A DNA stretch of 64,000 nt, from contig JAAWNQ010000001.1 in NCBI GenBank assembly GCA_022799035.1, positions 62,001 through 126,000 on the forward strand, written 5' to 3'. The notes below the pieces were generated by a model. It was not told the DNA's origin. It was given only the letters and a program-made list of their open reading frames with translations, and ran no database searches. Positions 25,826-33,616 of this stretch are shown one piece after another (positions within the stretch are counted from its first letter, which is position 1; each line of letters begins with the position of its first letter). This DNA is from Oscillospiraceae bacterium (GTDB lineage Bacteria; Bacillota; Clostridia; Oscillospirales; Oscillospiraceae). Made by a program: the position numbers and the translations under genes.

Positions 25826-28300
25826 ATGTCTGTTTGGATCGCAAAAACCGTCCTGTCGGCGGCCACCTTTGCCATCGACCGGCCTTATGACTACCTGATC
25901 CCCCAGGAGTTGGCTCCCTTGCCTCCCGGAGTCCGGGTCATCGTCCCCTTTGGTGCCGGTAACCGTCGGGTGGAGGGGCTTGTCCTGGCGGTGGAGGAGC
26001 GGGAAAAACTGGAGAAACCGCTGAAATCACTTCTGACACGCCTGGACGAGGAACCGGTTTTGGATGCGGAAGGGCTTCAACTGGCTCTCTGGATCCGGGA
26101 ACGGTGGTTCTGCACTGTCTATGACGCGGCCCGGGCCATGTTGCCGGCAGGACTTTACTATTCCCTCCAAGACTGTTATCGCCTCGCTGACGGGATGGAT
26201 CAGGAGACCGCTTTGGAAAAGGTGGGCCGGTCTAAAAATGAACAGCGGGTGGTGGAGCTGATCGCTCCCCACCTCCATGGACTGGAGGCAGCCCAGATCC
26301 GGGAGGCCTTTGGAACCAAGGATCCCGGCCCCGCCCTTCGCTCTCTGGTGGAAAAGGGCGTTCTGGTCCTGAGCACCAGCGCGGAGCGGGGTGTGGGGGA
26401 CCGGATGGAGAAATGGGTCTCCCTGGCCCTTCCGGCGGAGGAGGCTCTGGCCCAGGTATCCGCCAAACGAAAGACCGGCCCCCTGCGGTATGCGGTGGTG
26501 GAGTTGCTGGCGGGAGTCGGGGAAAGCTCGGCCAAAGAGATCTGCTACTTTACCGGGGCCACCAACTCCACACTGAAATCCCTGGAAAAAAGCGGCCTTG
26601 TGACCATAGAGGAGCGGGAGTCCTACCGGGTGGGGACATTGGAGCAGATGAAACCGGCCGGTCCCATCTGCCTGAATCGGGAACAACAAGAGGCATTTGA
26701 AGGGCTGAATGCTCTGGCTGAGGCTGGAAAGCCTGCTGCCGCCCTTTTATACGGCATTACAGGCAGCGGCAAGACCCAAGTGTACCTCCGGCTGATCCGG
26801 GAGACCCTGGACCGGGGCAAGACCGCTCTGGCCTTGGTGCCGGAGATCGCCCTGACCCCCCAGCTTATGGCTATCTTTACCTCCCATTTTGGGGAGGAGG
26901 TGGCGGTACTCCACAGCTCTCTCCCTGCCGGAGAGCGTTACGACCAGTGGAAGCGGGCAAGGGCGGGGAAGGCCCGGGTGGTCATCGGGACCCGCTCCGC
27001 GATCTTCGCCCCCTTAAAAAACCTGGGCCTTATCATTCTGGATGAAGAGCAGGAGGGAAGCTATAAATCAGAGAATGTTCCTCGGTATCACGCCAGAGAT
27101 GTGGCAAAATACAGGGCCAGCCGCAACGGAGCCCTTCTGGTGCTGGGGTCAGCCACCCCTTCTGTGGAAACCATGTACCACGCAAAACAGGGGGACTATC
27201 ATCTTTTCACTTTACCCCACCGATACAATGAGAAGGTGCTTCCCAAAGTCTTCATTGCTGACCTGAAGGAGGAACTGCGGGCGGGGAATCCCTCCCCGCT
27301 AAGCTATCCTTTGGTCCAAGCCCTGGAGGAAAATCTGGAGCGGGGAGAGCAAAGTATCCTCTTTCTCAACCGTCGGGGCTCCAGTCCCATGGTGACCTGT
27401 GTCTCCTGCGGTCAAGTCCCCTCCTGTCCCCGCTGCTCAGCCTACCTTACCTACCACTCGGTCAACCGCCGGTTGATGTGCCATCACTGCGGCCATTCTG
27501 AACCCCTGCCCAACGCCTGCCCTGAGTGTGGCGGTGCCCTGGAGTGCGTAGGGGCGGGGACCCAGCGGGTGGAGGAGGCCCTGCGCCAGCGGTTTCCTGA
27601 GGTGGAGGTCATGCGTATGGATGCGGATACCACCACCGCCAGCCGCTCCCACGAAAAACTTCTTGCCCGCTTTCGGGAGGAGAAGGTGCCTATCCTGGTG
27701 GGGACCCAGATGGTGGCCAAGGGGCTGGACTTTGAGAATGTAACGCTGGTGGGAGTTATTTCTGCCGACCAGGGACTCTATATCGACGACTACCGGGCGG
27801 GGGAGCGGACCTTTTCCCTTATCACCCAGGTAGTGGGTCGGGCCGGACGGGGAAGCAAGGAGGGCCGGGCCATCATCCAGACCTATACCCCGGAAAATGA
27901 TGTGATCCTCTCGGCGGCGAGACAGGACTATGACCACTTTTACGAGGATGAGATCGGCCTGCGGCGGCTCCGGGGTTGTCCCCCCTTCGTATCCTTTTTC
28001 GTGATCCATGTCTCCGGCCCTGAGGAGGGCCAGACCCTGCGGGTCAGCGCCTTTCTACGGGATACCCTGGGCCGATGGCTCAAAGAGCCGGCCTACCGGG
28101 ACCTTTCCTGTCAGCTTTTAGGGCCCATTCCCGCAACCATCGCCAAGGTGAATAACCGCTATCGTTATCGCCTGACCCTGATGGCCCCAAACACCCGCCA
28201 GGTGCGGGAGCTGGTGGCCCATCTGGTCCGCTGTGCCCAATCAGACCATAAGAACCGGGGAGTATCGGTAACCGCCGATGTGGACCCCATGAACGGATAA
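25826..28300 (+). CDS. priA: Primosomal protein N' (replication restart helicase PriA)
   Basis: An 824-residue superfamily 2 DNA helicase that reloads the replisome at stalled forks. An N-terminal 3'-DNA-binding domain (~1-110) is followed by a winged-helix part. The helicase core has Walker A GITGSGKT near 309 and a DEEQ box where many PriA have DEEH. Eight zinc cysteines lie in CVSCGQVPSCPRC and CHHCGHSEPLPNACPECG (~530-575). Motif VI reads QVVGRAGRG. The ATG at 25826 follows GGGAGGAG. Confidence 0.95.
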   Translation: MSVWIAKTVLSAATFAIDRPYDYLIPQELAPLPPGVRVIVPFGAGNRRVEGLVLAVEEREKLEKPLKSLLTRLDEEPVLDAEGLQLALWIRERWFCTVYDAARAMLPAGLYYSLQDCYRLADGMDQETALEKVGRSKNEQRVVELIAPHLHGLEAAQIREAFGTKDPGPALRSLVEKGVLVLSTSAERGVGDRMEKWVSLALPAEEALAQVSAKRKTGPLRYAVVELLAGVGESSAKEICYFTGATNSTLKSLEKSGLVTIEERESYRVGTLEQMKPAGPICLNREQQEAFEGLNALAEAGKPAAALLYGITGSGKTQVYLRLIRETLDRGKTALALVPEIALTPQLMAIFTSHFGEEVAVLHSSLPAGERYDQWKRARAGKARVVIGTRSAIFAPLKNLGLIILDEEQEGSYKSENVPRYHARDVAKYRASRNGALLVLGSATPSVETMYHAKQGDYHLFTLPHRYNEKVLPKVFIADLKEELRAGNPSPLSYPLVQALEENLERGEQSILFLNRRGSSPMVTCVSCGQVPSCPRCSAYLTYHSVNRRLMCHHCGHSEPLPNACPECGGALECVGAGTQRVEEALRQRFPEVEVMRMDADTTTASRSHEKLLARFREEKVPILVGTQMVAKGLDFENVTLVGVISADQGLYIDDYRAGERTFSLITQVVGRAGRGSKEGRAIIQTYTPENDVILSAARQDYDHFYEDEIGLRRLRGCPPFVSFFVIHVSGPEEGQTLRVSAFLRDTLGRWLKEPAYRDLSCQLLGPIPATIAKVNNRYRYRLTLMAPNTRQVRELVAHLVRCAQSDHKNRGVSVTADVDPMNG

Positions 28301-28314
28301 GGAGGAACAGATCT

Positions 28315-28815
28315 ATGGCAATTCGAGAGATCTTGACGGATCAGGACCCTGCGCTCCATAAAAAATGTCACAGTATCACCCAGTTTGATCAGAAGCTGGG
28401 CGATCTCATCGACGACATGAGAGAGACCCTGGAGGATGCCGGTGGGGCCGGACTTGCCGCCCCCCAAGTGGGAATCCTCCGCCGGGTGGTGGTACTCTAT
28501 GACGGAGAGGATGAGTTGCTGGAGCTGGTGAACCCGGAGCTGATCCAGGAGGAGGGGGAGCAGGACGGCCTGGAGGGCTGTCTCTCTGTCCCCGGTCTCT
28601 GGGGCTATGTGAAGCGCCCCGAGAGGGTCAGAGTGAAGGCCCAGGACAGAAGGGGAAACTGGTTCGAGACCGGGGGAGAGGGCGTGGTGGCCCGGTGCTT
28701 CTGCCACGAGATCGAGCATCTGGACGGTCATGTGTTCACCGAGCATGTGGACCGGATCTATAACAATGAAGAAATTGAGGAGATCCTGGAGCGAGAGGGA
28801 AGGAAGGGGAAGTAA
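28315..28815 (+). CDS. def: Peptide deformylase
   Basis: A 166-residue Fe/Zn enzyme that removes the formyl group from new N-termini. Motif 1 GGAGLAAPQVG is at 43-53, motif 2 EGCLS at 87-91 (Cys ligand) and motif 3 HEIEH at 131-135. The strong AAGGAGG lies upstream. It is followed by fmt two bases later, pairing the enzymes that add and remove formyl groups. Confidence 0.96.
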   Translation: MAIREILTDQDPALHKKCHSITQFDQKLGDLIDDMRETLEDAGGAGLAAPQVGILRRVVVLYDGEDELLELVNPELIQEEGEQDGLEGCLSVPGLWGYVKRPERVRVKAQDRRGNWFETGGEGVVARCFCHEIEHLDGHVFTEHVDRIYNNEEIEEILEREGRKGK

Positions 28816-28817
28816 GC

Positions 28818-29741
28818 GTGAGGATCCTATTTATGGGTACTCCGGAGTTTGCGGTCCCCTCTCTGGAGGCCCTTATCGCCGCGGGCCATACCCTATGCGG
28901 CGTTTTCTGCCAACCGGACAAGCCGGTGGGACGACACCAAAATAAACTCCAGTCTCCTCCCGTCAAGGAGTGTGCCCAGGCCCACGGTATCCCCGTGTTT
29001 CAGCCGGTGAAACTGCGGGGCGGCACGGCTCTGGCCCAGATCCGGGAGTTGGCACCGGAACTGATCGTGGTGGCGGCCTACGGCCGTATCCTCCCCCAGG
29101 AGATACTGGATTGCCCGCCCCTGGGCTGTATCAACGTCCACTCCTCTCTGCTGCCAAAATATCGGGGGGCGGCCCCCATCAACTGGGCCATTCTCAACGG
29201 AGATAAGGAGACGGGGGTCACCATCATGCACATGGCGGCGGCTCTGGACGCGGGAGATATCATCTCCCAGTGCTCCACCCCCATCGGCCCTGAGGAGACC
29301 GCTCCCGCCCTTACCCTCCGTCTGGCCAAGCTGGGAGGGGAGCTGCTGACTGAGGCCGTAGAGGCTTTGGGCTCTGGGACGGCAACCCGGATCCCCCAGA
29401 AGGAGGGGGCTGTGACCTTGGCTCCCATGCTCTCCAAAGAACTGTCCCCTATGGACTTTACCCGGTCCGCCCAGGCCCTTCACGATCAAGTCAGGGGGCT
29501 GACTCCCTGGCCCTCCGCCGTGGCGGAGGTGGGCGGGGTCCGCTGTAAGGTGCTGGGTACCCAACCGGAAGAAGGGAGCGGCGTCCCCGGTACTGTACTG
29601 GAGGCCGGCAAGAAGGGGCTGCTGGTGGCCTGCGGCCAGGGTGCCCTGCGGATCCTGGAGCTTCAGCCGGACGGGAAGAAGCCCATGAGGGCGGCGGACT
29701 ACCTGCTGGGTCACCCCTTGAAGGCGGGGGCGTCCCTCTGA
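28818..29741 (+). CDS. fmt: Methionyl-tRNA formyltransferase
   Basis: A 307-residue enzyme that formylates initiator Met-tRNA with 10-formyl-THF. The catalytic domain (1-~200) has FMGTPEFAVPSLEAL, the HSSLLPKYRGAAPINWAI motif with Asn/His/Asp of the active site, and GDKETGVTIM. The C-terminal OB-like domain (~205-307) binds tRNA. The start is GTG. The stop shares a base with the rsmB start. Confidence 0.95.
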   Translation: MRILFMGTPEFAVPSLEALIAAGHTLCGVFCQPDKPVGRHQNKLQSPPVKECAQAHGIPVFQPVKLRGGTALAQIRELAPELIVVAAYGRILPQEILDCPPLGCINVHSSLLPKYRGAAPINWAILNGDKETGVTIMHMAAALDAGDIISQCSTPIGPEETAPALTLRLAKLGGELLTEAVEALGSGTATRIPQKEGAVTLAPMLSKELSPMDFTRSAQALHDQVRGLTPWPSAVAEVGGVRCKVLGTQPEEGSGVPGTVLEAGKKGLLVACGQGALRILELQPDGKKPMRAADYLLGHPLKAGASL

Positions 29742-31057
29742 TGGCCCCCACAGCCCGGGAGGTCGCCCTCAACTGTCTGTTGGCAGGGGAGCGGCAGGGG
29801 GCCTGGTCTGACGGCTATCTTCGCAACGCCATCCGCAAAGCCGGCCTGGACCGGCGGGACGCTGCCTTTTGTACCCGACTGGCCTTCGGTGTCCTGCAAA
29901 ATCGTATGTATCTGGACTGGCACATTGCCAGACTGTCCAAAACGCCTCTGGACAAGCTGGAGCCTCCCGTCCGGAACTGTCTGCGTCTGGGTATCTACCA
30001 ACTGCTCCTTTTGGATAGGGTCCCGGTCCACGCCGCCGTCAATGAGTCGGTATCTTTGACAAAAAAATATTCCCGAAATCCCCGCTCCGGGGCTTTGGTG
30101 AACGCCATTCTCCGGACTGTGGACCGCACAAGGGAGGACCTTCCACAGCCGAAAGATATTTCTGTCCGATATAGTCACCCGGACTGGCTTGTAAAGGAAT
30201 TCTCCCATACGCTTTCGGGGGAGGAGCTGGAGTCCCTGCTGGCGGCAAACAACGCCCAGCCCCCCACCCAGATACAGGTGAACACTCAAAAGGTCACAAC
30301 ACAGGAGCTTATAGAGGAACTGACCCAGGCTGGAATATCCGCGCTGGCCCACCCCTGGCTTCCGGACTGTCTGGAGCTGGAGGGGACAGGGAGCCTGGAG
30401 GATCTGCCCGCTTTTCGGGAGGGCCGCTTTTACGTTCAGGATGCCGCCGCCCGTCTGGCCGTGCTGGCCTCGGGGGCGGCGCCGGGAATGGACGTGCTGG
30501 ATACCTGTGCCGCCCCCGGCGGCAAAAGCTTTGCCGCCGCCATTCAGATGGAGGGAAAAGGGTATATCCTCTCCTGTGATCTCCACCCTCACAAGAAAAG
30601 ACTTATTGAGGATGGAGCAAGCAGGCTGGGGGTGGACTGTATCACCGCGGCAGTTATGGATGGACGAAAGTTTGATCCGGCTCTGGAGGGGCGTTTTGAC
30701 CTGGTCATTACCGACGTACCCTGCTCCGGTCTGGGCATTATCCGGAAAAAGCCGGATATCCGCTATAAGGACCCTGTCCCTCTGGCGGCCCTGCCTGAGA
30801 TCCAGCGGGATATTCTATCCAATTCCTCCCGCTATGTCCGTCCCGGGGGGATACTGCTCTATGCCACCTGCACCCTTTTACCTCGGGAAAACGAGGATGT
30901 GGTGGGATGGTTTCTTGACAAGAATAACAGCTTTACACTGGAGTCTTTTACCCTACCCGATCCTCTGGGCGGGGTGGAGACAGGTATGCTGACTCTGTGG
31001 CCCCACCGCCATGGTACCGATGGGTTCTTTATCGCCAGACTTCGCCGAAAGGGGTAA
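29741..31057 (+). CDS. rsmB: 16S rRNA (cytosine(967)-C(5))-methyltransferase RsmB
   Basis: A 438-residue SAM-dependent methyltransferase. A NusB-like RNA-binding domain covers ~1-130. The Rossmann methyltransferase domain (~220-438) has DTCAAPGGKSF for SAM, the motif DVPCSGLGIIRKKPDIR and the catalytic Cys in YATCTLLPREN. The order def-fmt-rsmB is conserved. It begins at the last base of fmt (TGATG). Confidence 0.95.
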   Translation: MAPTAREVALNCLLAGERQGAWSDGYLRNAIRKAGLDRRDAAFCTRLAFGVLQNRMYLDWHIARLSKTPLDKLEPPVRNCLRLGIYQLLLLDRVPVHAAVNESVSLTKKYSRNPRSGALVNAILRTVDRTREDLPQPKDISVRYSHPDWLVKEFSHTLSGEELESLLAANNAQPPTQIQVNTQKVTTQELIEELTQAGISALAHPWLPDCLELEGTGSLEDLPAFREGRFYVQDAAARLAVLASGAAPGMDVLDTCAAPGGKSFAAAIQMEGKGYILSCDLHPHKKRLIEDGASRLGVDCITAAVMDGRKFDPALEGRFDLVITDVPCSGLGIIRKKPDIRYKDPVPLAALPEIQRDILSNSSRYVRPGGILLYATCTLLPRENEDVVGWFLDKNNSFTLESFTLPDPLGGVETGMLTLWPHRHGTDGFFIARLRRKG

Positions 31058-31065
31058 GCGGAGGG

Positions 31066-31836
31066 ATGTTAGGGATCTATCTGAGCGGAACAGGAAATAC
31101 CAGACATTGTGTGGAGAAAATGGTTCCCCTGCTGGATAAAACGGGGGAAACCGTTCCCATGGAGGATCCGGATGCGGGGAAGCTGATCTCCCGGCATGAG
31201 CGGATCCTATTGGGCTATCCCATACAGTATTCCAACATTCCAGTCATGGTTCGGGATTTTATTACCAGCCATTCCAACTTATGGAAGGGGAAGCAAGTGT
31301 TTTGCCTTGTCACTATGGGGCTGTTCAGCGGCGACGGCGCGGGATGTGCCGCAAGACTGTTGAAAGGGTGCGGCGCAGAGGTGTTGGGCGGTCTCCACTT
31401 GAAAATGCCGGATTCCATCTGCGATGAAAAGCTGCTGAAGCGATCCATGGAAGAAAATTGGGCGCTCATAAAGGCAGCGGACGGTAAAATAGACCGCTGG
31501 GCGGAAAGGATCAAGGCTGGGGAATGGCCCAGGGAGGGCCTGCGTACTTACCATAGGCTGGCAGGGCTTCTGGGACAGCGGCTTTGGTTTTCCGGAAAGA
31601 CAAGGGACTATTCGGACAAGCTGAATATCAGCGAGGCCTGCGTGGGCTGCGGGTTGTGCGCCGGCCTGTGCCCCATGGGTAATCTCTCCATTCAGGGGCG
31701 GAAGGCGGTGGCGGGTGGTCGCTGCACCATGTGTTACCGCTGTCTCAATTCCTGTCCGAAAAAGGCGATCACCCTGTTGGGAAAGAGAGTCATTCTGCAA
31801 TACGATTGTGATACGGTTCTAAAAAATGGGAGGTGA
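31066..31836 (+). CDS. EFR1 family flavodoxin-ferredoxin fusion
   Basis: A 256-residue predicted redox protein. The N-terminal flavodoxin-like domain (~1-165) has the FMN loop YLSGTGNTRHC. The C-terminal part holds two 4Fe-4S clusters in CVGCGLCAGLCPMGNL and CTMCYRCLNSCPKKAI. This EFR1 family is common in anaerobic Firmicutes; its partners are unknown. It is not part of the usual rsmB-rlmN order and so appears to be an insertion between rRNA modification genes. It ends in a 4-bp overlap with the GTG codon preceding rlmN. Confidence 0.88.
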   Translation: MLGIYLSGTGNTRHCVEKMVPLLDKTGETVPMEDPDAGKLISRHERILLGYPIQYSNIPVMVRDFITSHSNLWKGKQVFCLVTMGLFSGDGAGCAARLLKGCGAEVLGGLHLKMPDSICDEKLLKRSMEENWALIKAADGKIDRWAERIKAGEWPREGLRTYHRLAGLLGQRLWFSGKTRDYSDKLNISEACVGCGLCAGLCPMGNLSIQGRKAVAGGRCTMCYRCLNSCPKKAITLLGKRVILQYDCDTVLKNGR

Positions 31837-31841
31837 CCTGC

Positions 31842-32870
31842 TTGCGGGATCTGAAATCCATGGATCTGAATGAGATGACCGCCTTTATGAAGGACTTGGG
31901 GGAGCCCGCTTTCCGGGGCAAGCAGGTCTACCAGTGGCTTCACCGGGGCGCCGCCTCCTTCGAGGAGATGAGCAACCTCTCCAAGCCCCTGCGGGAAAAG
32001 CTGTCGGAGTCCTGCTTCATTACTGTCCCCCAGGTGGAGAGAAAGCTGGTCTCCCGGCAGGATGGGACCATCAAATACCTGTGGCGGCTCCGGGACGGCA
32101 ACTGTGTGGAGACGGTTTTGATGCGGTATCATCATGGGAATACTGTGTGTATCTCCTCCCAGGTGGGCTGTCGGATGGGCTGCACCTTCTGCGCGTCCAC
32201 CATCGGTGGCAAGGTGCGGGACTTGACACCGTCCGAAATGCTGGACCAGGTCCTGTTTACCCAATTGGACTCAAGGGAGGAGATCTCCAACATCGTACTC
32301 ATGGGCATTGGGGAGCCCTTGGACAACTTTGACACGGTCCTTCGTTTTCTGGAGCTGGTGAACAGTCCTGACGGAATGAATATCGGGATGCGGCACATCT
32401 CCCTTTCCACCTGCGGCCTTACAGAGAAAATTGACAAACTGGCCCAACATCAGTTACAATTAACATTATCTGTCTCCCTTCACGCCCCTGATGATGAGAC
32501 CCGGTCCAAGATCATGCCGGTGAACAGGAGCGTAGGAGTGGAGAAGCTATTTGACTCCTGCCGTCGGTATTTTGAGACCACCGGTCGGAGGATATCTTAC
32601 GAGTATGCCATGATCGACGGGGTGAATGATTCCGATTGGCAGGCGGACCTTTTGGTAAAACAACTGAAGGGTACTCCTGGGCATGTGAATCTGATCCCTC
32701 TCAATGAAGTGGCGGAGAGCCCTTTTCATCCAAGCCGGCGGATCCGTCAGTTTCAGGAAAGACTGGAAAAGCAGGGAGTCACGGCCACCGTTCGGCGGAA
32801 GCTGGGCGGGGACATTGACGCCTCCTGCGGGCAGCTCAGGCGCAAACATATGGAGGATGAGAAGCCATGA
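31842..32870 (+). CDS. rlmN: 23S rRNA (adenine(2503)-C(2))-methyltransferase RlmN
   Basis: A 342-residue radical-SAM enzyme that methylates A2503 of 23S rRNA and often A37 of tRNA. The 4Fe-4S motif is in CRMGCTFCAST, and the N-terminal domain reads LKSMDLNEMTAFMKDLGEPAFRGKQ. GGGAGG at 31827-31832 touches GTG 31833 but is 9 bases from TTG 31842. The latter gives MRDLKSMDL, like clostridial homologues, so TTG 31842 is preferred. It leads into prpC-prkC with a 4-bp overlap, as in Bacillus (yloN-prpC-prkC). Confidence 0.93.
   Translation: MRDLKSMDLNEMTAFMKDLGEPAFRGKQVYQWLHRGAASFEEMSNLSKPLREKLSESCFITVPQVERKLVSRQDGTIKYLWRLRDGNCVETVLMRYHHGNTVCISSQVGCRMGCTFCASTIGGKVRDLTPSEMLDQVLFTQLDSREEISNIVLMGIGEPLDNFDTVLRFLELVNSPDGMNIGMRHISLSTCGLTEKIDKLAQHQLQLTLSVSLHAPDDETRSKIMPVNRSVGVEKLFDSCRRYFETTGRRISYEYAMIDGVNDSDWQADLLVKQLKGTPGHVNLIPLNEVAESPFHPSRRIRQFQERLEKQGVTATVRRKLGGDIDASCGQLRRKHMEDEKP
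32431..32460 (+). promoter_or_regulatory. Candidate internal promoter inside rlmN, ahead of prpC-prkC
   Basis: TTGACA at 32431-32436, a perfect -35, and TACAAT at 32455-32460 with an 18-bp spacer. It is 407 bp upstream of prpC and in the same AT-rich patch as TTAACATTATC. It could give the signalling genes expression independent of the translation-factor operon. Confidence 0.5.
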
Positions 32871-33601
32871 TACAAGCATGGGGAATCACGGACAAAGGCG
32901 TGGTACGTTCTCAAAATCAGGACTCCTACTACTTAAATCTCGCGGAGGATGGTCTTGTCATGGCCATTGTCTGCGACGGTATGGGGGGAGCCCGGGCAGG
33001 CAATGTGGCCAGTTCCCTTGCGGTGGATGTGGCCGCCGCCTACCTGGAAGAGCTTAGCAGAGAGGAACTGCTGAGAGATCCGGGGGGCCATTTGGCCCAG
33101 GCCGCTTCCCTGGCCAACGAGGCGGTCTACCACCGGGCCGGACAGGATGAGGAGTGCCGGGGCATGGGGACCACTATGGTGGCTCTTCTCCTCTGGGAGG
33201 GAAAGGCTCATGTCCTGAACATCGGGGACAGTCGGGCCTATCACCTGGGGGAGGAGGGGATCCGGAAGGTGACCCGGGACCACTCGGTGGTGGAAGACTT
33301 GGTCCACCGGGGGGAGTTGACTCCTGAGGAGGCCCGGAGCCATCCCCAGAAGAACCTGATCACCCGGGCCCTGGGAGCGGAGCGGGAAGCCAGGACCGAC
33401 CTCTACCAGTTGACCGTGAAGCCGGGGGAATTTCTTCTCCTGTGCAGCGACGGTCTGTCCAACCTGCTCACCGACCAGGAGTTATTGTATGAGGCCCTTT
33501 ACGGGGAGGCCCCGGAAACCTGCTGCCGGCGTATGCTGGATATCGCCCTGTCCCGTGGGGCGCCGGACAACGTGACCGCTGTCCTTATTCAAATGATGTA
33601 A
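32867..33601 (+). CDS. prpC: Stp1/IreP family PP2C-type Ser/Thr phosphatase
   Basis: A 244-residue metal-dependent protein phosphatase. The metal-binding motifs are VRSQNQDSYYL, VCDGMGGARAG, GDSRAYHL and the C-terminal GAPDNVTAVLI. It reverses phosphorylation by the PASTA kinase encoded 15 bp downstream. It overlaps rlmN by 4 bp. Confidence 0.95.
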   Translation: MIQAWGITDKGVVRSQNQDSYYLNLAEDGLVMAIVCDGMGGARAGNVASSLAVDVAAAYLEELSREELLRDPGGHLAQAASLANEAVYHRAGQDEECRGMGTTMVALLLWEGKAHVLNIGDSRAYHLGEEGIRKVTRDHSVVEDLVHRGELTPEEARSHPQKNLITRALGAEREARTDLYQLTVKPGEFLLLCSDGLSNLLTDQELLYEALYGEAPETCCRRMLDIALSRGAPDNVTAVLIQMM

Positions 33602-33616
33602 GGGAGGGAATGAACT

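Noticed and set aside
27040..27055. PriA DEEQ instead of DEEH in the helicase box
   Set aside because: From memory, Gln at this position also occurs in clostridial PriA proteins, and all other motifs are intact.
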